From Saprospiraceae bacterium (GTDB lineage Bacteria; Bacteroidota; Bacteroidia; Chitinophagales; Saprospiraceae), in contig JAHDBJ010000046.1 of NCBI GenBank assembly GCA_020630435.1, positions 1 through 38,081 of the forward strand: a DNA stretch of 38,081 bases. The letters are read 5' to 3'. This document shows positions 17,739 to 25,154 of this stretch, in pieces; the first letter of the stretch is position 1, and every line of letters begins with the position of its first letter. Position numbers and translations under genes: made by a program. The notes beneath the pieces were generated by a model, which searched no databases, had not been told where the DNA came from, and worked only from the letters and a program-made list of their open reading frames with translations.

Positions 17739-17746
17739 CAAAAGTA
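17739..17746 (-). promoter_or_regulatory. -7 box of the radical SAM gene, possible leaderless start
   Basis: On the minus strand TACTTTTG ends only 5 bases before the ATG at 17733. This box normally sits 5-7 bases upstream of the transcription start, so the mRNA may begin at or next to the start codon. The -33 element is poor. Confidence 0.5.
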
Positions 17747-17760
17747 GCAAGACCAACAAT

Positions 17761-17794
17761 AAAAAATGCCATTTTTTAAAAAAATGGCATTTTT
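17761..17794 (-). terminator. Terminator of the lipoprotein esterase gene
   Basis: The arms 17761-17777 and 17778-17794 (core ATGCCAT/ATGGCAT flanked by A and T runs) form a long stem ending in T. It starts 23 bases after the esterase stop on the minus strand. It would work in both directions. Confidence 0.72.
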
Positions 17795-17816
17795 ATAACA
17801 AAAGTTGAGTGCTATT

Positions 17817-18797
17817 TTACAATAAGGTAAATATAAAATCAATAATTTCTTGATTACACGTAGCACAACTAAACAATGGCGCACTATGATCTCCATTTGT
17901 AATCGTGATTAATTTATTCTGAAGCCCTACAGCATCCGCTTGTTCATGGATAGTACAAGAACCCTCCACAGGTACAGGAGCTACACAAGGAACAGCCGCA
18001 TTGCCATTACAGTAAGGAACAACAGAATCTTGATCTCCATGAGCGCTAATCAAAGGTGGATCTCCTGCTTTGACAAAATCCGCATCTAACATAGCACCAG
18101 AAAGATTAACCACCCCACTAAGGCTCGAATCATATCCTGCATTTCCACTATCTCCTTCAATTCCACCATGCATATTCATTAAATCCTGAATATTTTGGGG
18201 AACTTCGCTCATATCATTCATATAGCCTGCTGCTAGAGAAGTAATTGCTCCCGCAGAATGACCTATCGCAAATATTTTATTGGGATCAATTCTATATTTA
18301 TTATCCGTTGCTGCATCTTTTCTGAAAAACCGAATCGCTGCTTTTAGATCTGCCCTAGCACGAATGACATTTTCATAAGAATTCTCAACATCTACAATAG
18401 GATTACATAAAGCCAAATCCCATACCCGATAGTCAATATTTGCTACAACATAACCATGTCTTGCTATATACTCCGCCAAAGGTTCAAATGCTTTATAATC
18501 TGCTGTCAAAAAACCTCCTCCTACAACTGTTATGATTAAAGGACGTTTATTTAAATTATCCCCTTCAGGTTCATAAAAATCAAAAATCAAATTTTTCGTT
18601 GCTCCTGATTCTGTTGTATTTTGTCCATACTGCACTCCTAAAGTCTTCGTTAAACTAGTATAGATCGATTGTTCGAAACGTCCTTCATCAATCTCATCTG
18701 TAGTTGTTGGTGGGCTAGGTTCATCATCATCTTGACAAGACAAGAAAAAAAGAATCGATAATGCTAATAATAAAAAATATGGAATTTTTAGTTTCAT
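17817..18797 (-). CDS. Lipoprotein alpha/beta-hydrolase (esterase/lipase-like)
   Basis: This 326-residue protein has a lipoprotein signal (residues 1-20, lipobox FLSC with Cys21) followed by QDDDE, an acidic stretch like the lipoprotein export signals of Bacteroidota that direct surface exposure. The hydrolase domain has the nucleophile elbow GHSAGA, an acid in HGDQDSVVP and a catalytic His in NGDHSAPLF. The oxyanion-region GGGF lies in TVVGGGFL, as in the hormone-sensitive-lipase/carboxylesterase group. Several Cys near the C-terminus (YCNGNAAVPC, SCATC) suggest disulfides. It hydrolyses a carboxylic ester or similar bond. The substrate is unknown. It is probably a single gene closed by the hairpin at 17761-17794. 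Confidence 0.88.
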   Translation of the reverse strand: MKLKIPYFLLLALSILFFLSCQDDDEPSPPTTTDEIDEGRFEQSIYTSLTKTLGVQYGQNTTESGATKNLIFDFYEPEGDNLNKRPLIITVVGGGFLTADYKAFEPLAEYIARHGYVVANIDYRVWDLALCNPIVDVENSYENVIRARADLKAAIRFFRKDAATDNKYRIDPNKIFAIGHSAGAITSLAAGYMNDMSEVPQNIQDLMNMHGGIEGDSGNAGYDSSLSGVVNLSGAMLDADFVKAGDPPLISAHGDQDSVVPYCNGNAAVPCVAPVPVEGSCTIHEQADAVGLQNKLITITNGDHSAPLFSCATCNQEIIDFIFTLL

Positions 18798-18900
18798 AAT
18801 TATAAATTTTGAAGGACGTTGAAAGTTATTTTTTCAGGAATTGAGATTTTAGGTTTTATTGTTCATAACGAATAAAGCAACACTTCTGTTGAATATTTCT

Positions 18901-19485
18901 TTAATGTAATGCTGCCCGTATTTCTAAGTTTTCTACAATTTTTGCTTCTTCATCAATAAAATATTGTAGTCTAGGGTACACTTTTTCTTTAGGAAAATAG
19001 CTTAAAGCCATCTTCACAAAGATATGCCCATGTTTTGCCTCAGAGGCCCAAAGCATCCGATAAAAACGCTCTAATTCTGGTTCTTCTTGTGCTTCTGAAA
19101 CCAATCGAAAACGTTCTGCTCCTCTCGTTTCTACTAAAGAAGCGAGCATCAACCTATCCATAAAACGATCATCCCTACCATGGCGACAAAGTTTTAGCAA
19201 TTGTTCAATATAAGGATCTTTTCCCATAGATGCGGGTAATTCAATCCCCCTTGCTTCCATTAATTGATAGACTTGCTGAAAATGCTCTAGTTCTTCGATC
19301 GCTGTTTCGATAAGTTCAGGAATAATTTCTTTACGGTTGGGATATTTTGCCACAAAACTCATCGCCATGGAAGAGGCTTTTCGTTCGCAATCTGCATGAT
19401 CGATTAAAAAGGCATCAAAGTTATCCATTACAGCATCAATCCATGCCTGAGGACTCGGACAGGCAACATCTAAATTTAGTTTCAT
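18901..19485 (-). CDS. miaE: tRNA-(ms2io6A37) hydroxylase-like diiron protein MiaE
   Basis: This 194-residue ferritin-like four-helix protein carries the diiron ligands of the MiaE family: Glu34, Glu65 and His68 (EELEH), Glu119 (LVETRGAERF) and Glu149-x-x-His152 (EAKHGHIF). MiaE hydroxylates the isopentenyl side chain of the modified adenosine at position 37 in tRNAs reading U-starting codons. The length matches the family. The gene is divergent from gmhA, whose promoter begins about 80 bases away. miaA and miaB are not in the window. Confidence 0.9.
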   Translation of the reverse strand: MKLNLDVACPSPQAWIDAVMDNFDAFLIDHADCERKASSMAMSFVAKYPNRKEIIPELIETAIEELEHFQQVYQLMEARGIELPASMGKDPYIEQLLKLCRHGRDDRFMDRLMLASLVETRGAERFRLVSEAQEEPELERFYRMLWASEAKHGHIFVKMALSYFPKEKVYPRLQYFIDEEAKIVENLEIRAALH

Positions 19486-19568
19486 TTTTTTATTTTAAAA
19501 ATCTATCTGATATGCATGAAAAATACGAAGATAACCTAAGCCCAAGAGATTTTCAATTATTCTTTATA

Positions 19569-19576
19569 TATCTTTG
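19569..19576 (+). promoter_or_regulatory. -7 box that sets the gmhA start
   Basis: TATCTTTG at 19569-19576 is a consensus -7 box 31 bases before the ATG at 19608. In-frame ATGs further upstream (for example 19512) would not be transcribed from it. The -33 element is not clear. Confidence 0.58.
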
Positions 19577-19607
19577 CAGAAGCCTAGACCACAAAATACA
19601 GATCTCA

Positions 19608-20183
19608 ATGACAGATAGAATAAAAACAATTATTTCAGATAGTATTGATACAAAAAAAAGACTACTAGACGATGTTGATTTTTTAAACCTACTAGAAGAT
19701 GTTGTTCAATGCTGTATCAAAGCCTTTCAAGCAGATAAAAAAATATTTTTTTGTGGAAATGGTGGCAGTGCTGCAGATGCCCAACACATCGCCGCAGAAT
19801 TGTCTGGGCGGTTTTATAAAGATCGAGAACCTTTATTTGCGGAAGCACTTCATGTAAACACCTCTTACCTTACTTCAGTCGCAAATGATTATTCTTACAA
19901 TGAAGTTTTTGCCCGTCTAGCAAAAGCTAAATGCCGACAAGGGGATATTTTATTTGGCATTTCTACTTCTGGTAATTCCCAAAATGTACTTCTAGCATTT
20001 GAGGAAGCAAAAAAACGAGGAGCTACTTGTATCGCTCTAACAGGAAGCCAAGGCGGAAAAATGGCGAATCAATGCGATTTTTTGCTTAATGTTCCTTCCA
20101 AAGACACTCCTAGAATACAAGAAGCGCACATTATGATAGGACACATTATTTGTGAACTCATTGAACAAAACCTTTTTGAATAA
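19608..20183 (+). CDS. gmhA: Sedoheptulose-7-phosphate isomerase (phosphoheptose isomerase)
   Basis: This 191-residue SIS-domain enzyme converts sedoheptulose 7-phosphate to D-glycero-D-manno-heptose 7-phosphate, the first step of ADP-heptose synthesis for LPS. The motif FCGNGGSAADAQHIAAELSGRF holds the phosphate loop and the His and Glu zinc ligands. IQEAHIMIGHIICELIE supplies the Gln and His ligands, eight residues apart as in E. coli GmhA. STSGNS forms the second phosphate contact. The start MTDRIK at 19608 gives the normal family length. Other heptose genes (hldE, gmhB) are not in the window. Confidence 0.92.
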   Translation: MTDRIKTIISDSIDTKKRLLDDVDFLNLLEDVVQCCIKAFQADKKIFFCGNGGSAADAQHIAAELSGRFYKDREPLFAEALHVNTSYLTSVANDYSYNEVFARLAKAKCRQGDILFGISTSGNSQNVLLAFEEAKKRGATCIALTGSQGGKMANQCDFLLNVPSKDTPRIQEAHIMIGHIICELIEQNLFE

Positions 20184-20219
20184 AATAATTAATCATCTTT
20201 CGCATATTATAATCTAATT

Positions 20220-20241
20220 CTATATTTTTATAAAAATATAG
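20220..20241. terminator. 22-bp AT-rich palindrome after gmhA
   Basis: CTATATTTTTA and TAAAAATATAG are exactly complementary and adjacent. It is the only hairpin between gmhA and the next gene. The stem has almost no GC, so terminator activity is uncertain. Confidence 0.3.
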
Positions 20242-20346
20242 TTATCATAATTAATCATTTTATTGAAAATCTACTTAGACCCCAATTTATTTACTAATCC
20301 ATTAGCCTTGTTCAAAACTAAACAAGACTATTAAATAAAAACTTTC

Positions 20347-22296
20347 ATGGGTGAACAACGAGTCTCTCTAGTTACAGATCAAGATCAGATGCACTATTTT
20401 GTGAAAAATCTTTTACAAGACGTCGAAGCCTTAAAGTATATGTTGGATAATGACTGGTTTGAAAAAGGTATTACACGTATTGGAGCAGAACAAGAAATGT
20501 GTTTGGTCAATAAAAATACTTTTAAGCCTGCTTGTATCGCTATGCAAGCCCTTGATGGAATGAAAGATCTTAAATGGGTAGAGACAGAATTAGCAAAATT
20601 CAATCTAGAAATCAATCTTGATCCACATGAATTCACAAAAGATTGTTTGAGTATTTTAGAAAATGAAATCAATACTAAGCTCAACAAAATGCGTAGACGT
20701 CTTAAGAAGTTGGATGCTAAAATCATCCTTACAGGTATCTTGCCGACTTTGCGTAAGTTTGATTTGAGTATGAATAACCTTACACCTAAAAAGCGTTACT
20801 TTGCTCTAATGGAAGCAATTAATTCTCAACTTGAGTCTTCTGCTTATGAACTAAAATTAGATGGTATTGATGAACTACAGTTCAAACATGATTCTCCTCT
20901 GATTGAAGCCTGTAATACGAGTTTCCAAGTGCATCTTCAAGTGAGTCCTGAAGAGTTTGTAAAAATGTATAATATCGCTCAAACACTTGCTGCTCCCATT
21001 ATGGCAATTGCTGCTAACTCTTCTCTAGTTTTTGGAAAACGATTATGGCATGAAAGTAGAATTGCACTTTTTCAACAAGCCCTTGATACTAGAAGTAGTA
21101 AGGAATATATGCGAGAGAAAAGTCCTAGAGTAAGTTTTGGAAATGATTGGCTCAACGATTCAATTTTAGAAATCTATAAAGAAGATATTGCTCGATTTAG
21201 AGTTCTTTTAAGTAGCGACGTCAAGGAAAACGCTTTAGACAAGATTGCGAATAACGAAGTGCCTAATCTTAGAGCTTTACAGGTTCACAACTCAACCGTT
21301 TATCGTTGGAACCGCCCTTGTTATGGTATTAGTCCTAATGGCAAACCACATTTAAGAATTGAAAATCGTGTTCTTCCTGCTGGCCCTACCGTTTTGGACG
21401 AAGTCTCTAATGCCGCATTTTGGCTAGGAATGATGAAAGGGATGGCAGATGAAATTACAGACATAAGAGATCATATTTCTTTTGAAGACATTCATGACAA
21501 TTTCAATAAAGCCGCTAGATTTGGGATTGATTCCAAGTTTACATGGATGAATAATGAAAAAATCTCTGCGGTTCAACTTATAACCGAACGATTACTTCCT
21601 TTATCAAAAAAAGGATTGAAATCAGTCGGTATTAAAAATAAAGACATCAACCGCTATCTAAAAGTTATAGAAGATCGTACCCGAAATCATTCTACTGGCG
21701 CTCGTTGGTTATTACGTTCTTTTACAAAATTATCAAAAGAAACAAGTATTGACGAAGCTGTTACAACAATTACCTCTGCTACTATCCAAAATCAAGAACA
21801 AGAAATTCCTGTACACCAATGGAAATTGCCAGAACTAGGCGATCTCAAAAAATATAAACCTTCAGATTTGAGGGTAGAAGAATTTATGATAAAAGATTTA
21901 TTTACTGTTCAAAAAGACGATATTATTGAGTTAGTTGCAGATATGATGGACTGGCGAAAAATACGTTATACAGCCGTAGAAAGCAAAAAAGGAGAACTCG
22001 TAGGGCTAGTGACTTCAAGAGATATGCTAAGGCATTTTGCTAAATGTGCAAAAGGAGTCATTCCTAATGAAGAACCAACTACTGTAAAAAGCTTAATGAT
22101 CGAAGATCCTATTGTTATTAGTCCCGAAGCCACTATTATCGAGGCTTTAAAAATTATGCGTAGAAAAAAGATTGGGTGTCTACCTGTCGTACAAGGTAAA
22201 GAACTCATTGGGATGATAACAGAAAAACAATTCTTAAAAATATCTGGTCGATTAATTGAACGATTGAAACTTGAAGAAAATAAAAAAGATAAATAA
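20347..22296 (+). CDS. Glutamate-cysteine ligase family 2 (GCS2-like) protein fused to a C-terminal CBS-domain pair
   Basis: This 649-residue cytoplasmic protein has two parts. Residues 1 to about 490 resemble the GCS2 carboxylate-amine ligase fold: GAEQEMCLV near residue 43 (metal/ATP-binding Glu), FQVHLQVSPEE, and LRIENRVLPAGPT near 338. Such enzymes form gamma-glutamyl amide bonds using ATP. Residues about 505-640 are two CBS domains (VEEFMIKDLFTVQKDD ... LVGLVTSRDMLRHF, then VKSLMIEDPIVISPEAT ... ELIGMITEKQFLK), which normally bind adenine nucleotides and regulate an attached enzyme. It is a single gene between gmhA and a convergent porin. Whether it makes gamma-glutamylcysteine is not shown, and no gshB is nearby. 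Confidence 0.86.
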   Translation: MGEQRVSLVTDQDQMHYFVKNLLQDVEALKYMLDNDWFEKGITRIGAEQEMCLVNKNTFKPACIAMQALDGMKDLKWVETELAKFNLEINLDPHEFTKDCLSILENEINTKLNKMRRRLKKLDAKIILTGILPTLRKFDLSMNNLTPKKRYFALMEAINSQLESSAYELKLDGIDELQFKHDSPLIEACNTSFQVHLQVSPEEFVKMYNIAQTLAAPIMAIAANSSLVFGKRLWHESRIALFQQALDTRSSKEYMREKSPRVSFGNDWLNDSILEIYKEDIARFRVLLSSDVKENALDKIANNEVPNLRALQVHNSTVYRWNRPCYGISPNGKPHLRIENRVLPAGPTVLDEVSNAAFWLGMMKGMADEITDIRDHISFEDIHDNFNKAARFGIDSKFTWMNNEKISAVQLITERLLPLSKKGLKSVGIKNKDINRYLKVIEDRTRNHSTGARWLLRSFTKLSKETSIDEAVTTITSATIQNQEQEIPVHQWKLPELGDLKKYKPSDLRVEEFMIKDLFTVQKDDIIELVADMMDWRKIRYTAVESKKGELVGLVTSRDMLRHFAKCAKGVIPNEEPTTVKSLMIEDPIVISPEATIIEALKIMRRKKIGCLPVVQGKELIGMITEKQFLKISGRLIERLKLEENKKDK

Positions 22297-22301
22297 TTCA
22301 A

Positions 22302-22340
22302 TTATTATGAGATGCTCTTTTTAAGAGCATCTCATAATAA
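22302..22340. terminator. Bidirectional terminator between the GCS2-CBS and porin genes
   Basis: An 18-bp perfect stem (22302-22319 with 22323-22340, core GAGATGCTCTT) and a TTT loop lie between two convergent genes, 6 bases after the first stop and just before the second. Confidence 0.75.
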
Positions 22341-22344
22341 AGAT

Positions 22345-23856
22345 TTATAGTTTAAACCCTAGTGTTAATACAAATGTACTATTTCGTCCTGAATTCTCTA
22401 CTAGGGGTTCGGAACCGTCAAATATATATGGGTTAAAATTTCCTTTACTAAAAGACTGCATAAAGGCTGTATCTACATAAAAATACTTCTTCCGTAGACC
22501 TAATCCCAAGTGAAGAGTATTTCGATTCTGCTCTTCCACAACATCTTCTTTATAAGGATTACCGTTAAAGGTATAACCACCTCTTATTCGAAATTGCTCT
22601 AAAGCGATTTCTCCTCCTAAACGTATATTTATAGTACTTTTAAGTGTATTCGAAATATTATCATTTAGCTCTTGTTCGTAAATTAAGTCATCTTGTGTAG
22701 AAATTTCCTCATCAAATTTGAAATTCGCAAAGTTATAATTGACCCATTCTACTTCAGCACTAGCAAAAGCAAATTTATCAATGATAATTCCTACATCTCC
22801 ATATACCCGCAAAGGACTTCGGTAGACATAACTAAAGTCACCCTCAGGAGAGGTTGCCGTATTAAGGCTTTGAGTAGTAGGATCGGATTCATCATATGTA
22901 ATATCAAAGTCTAAAGTATTTCCAAAGAAATCCGTCAATGTAATAAAAGAAGGACTGTGTACAGCAGCTCCAAATCTCAACATTTGACTCGCCCTGTATA
23001 TCATACCTAATTTCAAATTAAACCCTGCTCCTGTCGTTTCCAAATTTTGCTGAAAAGCCAAAGAATTAAAAAATGGAGACGAGCCATCAAATGTGCCATC
23101 ATTCTGCTGTATATCATCTATTTCTTCATACAATTTTTCTTCTGTATAATTTACAAAAGGTAGTCCCAAAACTAAACCAACATAAAACTTATGATTCAAA
23201 TTCGCTCCAAATCCTAAACTCAATTCATCAATACCTCCTCTGATATCAACCGTTTGCTTTTTGCGTAATTGGCTGCCTACCGTTACATCATTTTCATAAA
23301 AAGTTGGTTGGTTCGGATCAGGGAGGTAAATTAAATCCGTTTCATATGCCAATCCTTCTTCAAACCCATATAAATCTTCTGGGAAAAAATCCTGAGCATA
23401 AAAGGTAAAATAATCCGCAATTGTCCCTTGTTGTGTCCCTTCGTAAGCAAACTTTTGATTAAAATTGCTCAAGCGATTCAAGCCTATAGAAAAATTAAAC
23501 GTTTTCCACTTACTCTCTGTACTGGTACTCACAAAAACTACCGCAGCATTAGAAATATTGAGGTTAAACTTATTTTCCTTCGTATCATCTCCAGCAAAAG
23601 AAGAAGTTGTATTGGCTAATAAAACACCTGGAGATACCGTAAACTCCGAACGTCTAAAGGTAGCTATCCCAGCAGGGTTAGTGCTTAACAAACCCAAATC
23701 CCCACCCAATGCCCCAAATGAATTGGCGGCACCTAGACTTCTTGCTGTTCCAGCATATTGAAAATAAGCATAACGTAAAGCATCTTGAACACTTTGGCTT
23801 TTTAAGCCTAATGAAAAAGTAACTAGAAATAGTGTACTAATAATATATCGAACCAT
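22345..23856 (-). CDS. OmpP1/FadL/TodX-type outer-membrane transport protein
   Basis: This 503-residue protein has a signal peptide ending near LGLKSQ (residue 21), then the FadL-family N-terminal hatch-like region (ARSLGAANSFGALGGDLG, LSTNPAGIATFRRSE). About 14 amphipathic strands follow, and it ends in STFVLTLGFKL, a typical barrel C-terminus. Family members move hydrophobic compounds such as fatty acids or aromatics across the outer membrane. The true ligand is unknown. The gene upstream on the same strand is separated by a strong terminator, so this gene should have its own promoter, which I could not place. Confidence 0.85.
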   Translation of the reverse strand: MVRYIISTLFLVTFSLGLKSQSVQDALRYAYFQYAGTARSLGAANSFGALGGDLGLLSTNPAGIATFRRSEFTVSPGVLLANTTSSFAGDDTKENKFNLNISNAAVVFVSTSTESKWKTFNFSIGLNRLSNFNQKFAYEGTQQGTIADYFTFYAQDFFPEDLYGFEEGLAYETDLIYLPDPNQPTFYENDVTVGSQLRKKQTVDIRGGIDELSLGFGANLNHKFYVGLVLGLPFVNYTEEKLYEEIDDIQQNDGTFDGSSPFFNSLAFQQNLETTGAGFNLKLGMIYRASQMLRFGAAVHSPSFITLTDFFGNTLDFDITYDESDPTTQSLNTATSPEGDFSYVYRSPLRVYGDVGIIIDKFAFASAEVEWVNYNFANFKFDEEISTQDDLIYEQELNDNISNTLKSTINIRLGGEIALEQFRIRGGYTFNGNPYKEDVVEEQNRNTLHLGLGLRKKYFYVDTAFMQSFSKGNFNPYIFDGSEPLVENSGRNSTFVLTLGFKL

Positions 23857-23882
23857 TAATTTTTATTTTTAAAAATAAAGCT

Positions 23883-23915
23883 AAAAAAAAAGGTGGATAT
23901 TTTACATCCACCTTT
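23883..23915 (-). terminator. Strong terminator after the Tyr/Ser/Arg-rich protein gene
   Basis: On the minus strand a 10-bp stem (AAAGGTGGAT/ATCCACCTTT) with a 7-nt loop is followed by a T run. It starts 30 bases after the stop at 23945. Confidence 0.87.
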
Positions 23916-23944
23916 ACTTACTCTTTAAATATTCTACAGTACTT

Positions 23945-24814
23945 TTACCCTCTCCTTCTAATGCGGCTATTAGAACTGCTTCCTGATGAAGAAGATTTTA
24001 TACTACTTCCTCTTGAAGATGAACTCCCTGAAGAAGAACGTGTACTACTTCTAGGAGTAGAATTATTACGTGTTCTTGGTAAACTAAAACGTGTTCTAGT
24101 TCTAGTTCTTTCTTTATAGGTAGAACGACTACCTCTATTTACATTAGGCGTAGTAGCTCGTGTTCCATTGTTTCTTCCTATTTTAGTACTCGACGTTCTT
24201 GTTCCTGTACCCGCAGCAGGCGTATTTCTAACTACTCTGGTAGAACGTACTTGTCTTGAACCAGAAGTACTTGTGCCTCTAGGAACATTTCTTACTCCAA
24301 TACCTGAACCATATCCAGACGGTGGACAATAAGCATTACCAACTCCGTATCCATAGCCTCCAAAACCAGCATTTCCTCCAAATACATATGGAGAATAGTA
24401 TGGAGAATTGAATCCAAAAGAGTTATTATAATAACTTGAATATCTTGGTATGAACGTAGAATTATAGCTTGAATAAACAGCAGGGCTTCCTAAATAAAAC
24501 GATGTCCCTGGTCTGTAATATGAACCATAAGTATAAGGGTTGATAAAAATAGGGCTATTGTACCCAAAAGATGAATAAACTCGATTAAAACGACGGAGAC
24601 GATTTGTATAGTAATAACCATCATAGTCATCATAATCTTCTAAATCACTATAGTTATCTCTTTCATAGGCATAGTCCTCAATATCTTCACTATTTTCTTC
24701 AACTGCCAACTCATCAGCAGGATTGAAATATAGATCATCTTGTGCTGTTACAGTGCTTACTATAACTAATACGAAGAAAGGTAATAGGATACTAATAATG
24801 TTACTCTTTTTCAT
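23945..24814 (-). CDS. Exported low-complexity protein: acidic, then Tyr/Gly/Ser, then Arg/Ser/Thr-rich
   Basis: This 289-residue protein has a signal peptide (1-24, ending TVTAQ). Three compositional blocks follow. Residues about 25-68 are acidic (repeated D/E with DYDDYDGYYY). Residues about 75-180 are rich in Tyr, Gly, Ser, Asn and Pro. Residues about 180-289 are rich in Arg, Ser and Thr and carry a strong positive charge (RTRTRF, SSSGSSSNSRIRRRG). I see only one cysteine in the mature protein. No domain was recognised. The composition suggests a disordered or assembling envelope or matrix protein, but no function is assigned. It is divergent from the TonB-dependent receptor. Confidence 0.72.
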   Translation of the reverse strand: MKKSNIISILLPFFVLVIVSTVTAQDDLYFNPADELAVEENSEDIEDYAYERDNYSDLEDYDDYDGYYYTNRLRRFNRVYSSFGYNSPIFINPYTYGSYYRPGTSFYLGSPAVYSSYNSTFIPRYSSYYNNSFGFNSPYYSPYVFGGNAGFGGYGYGVGNAYCPPSGYGSGIGVRNVPRGTSTSGSRQVRSTRVVRNTPAAGTGTRTSSTKIGRNNGTRATTPNVNRGSRSTYKERTRTRTRFSLPRTRNNSTPRSSTRSSSGSSSSRGSSIKSSSSGSSSNSRIRRRG

Positions 24815-25154
24815 AATTATATTTTTAATAAAATTTATTTGCTTATAATTGCTTCTAACTGTATAATCACAAAATAAGAAATTTGTTTGATTTTTTATGT
24901 TAATATTCTATTAATCTGTGAATATATATTTGTTAAAAATGTTAAAATGTTCAATTAATATTAACGTTTTATTCAATTAGTTACTTTTAGGACGCTCTTC
25001 TAATTTATTTGTAACATTTTATAATAAAATATTAACAAAACATTATTTTTTGCTGTTTTGTTAATATTTCATGCTATATTTCTTAAACAAAAGATGAATT
25101 CTCAAATAGCTTTTTATATTTGTACCAATAATTTTCATTCTCAAAATCAATACG
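24815..25154. other. 340-base AT-rich divergent intergenic region
   Basis: It lies between the low-complexity protein and the TonB receptor. TATATTTG (25115-25122) is a consensus -7 box 33 bases before the receptor ATG, without a clear -33 TTG. The rest is very A/T-rich with recurring TTAATATT and GTTAA words (24899-25070). No ORF or hairpin of note is visible. Confidence 0.55.

Noticed and set aside
19347-19607. Upstream extension of the gmhA frame, with ATGs at 19347 and 19512.
   Set aside because: It overlaps miaE on the other strand, has no family match, and the gmhA -7 box at 19569-19576 lies inside it.
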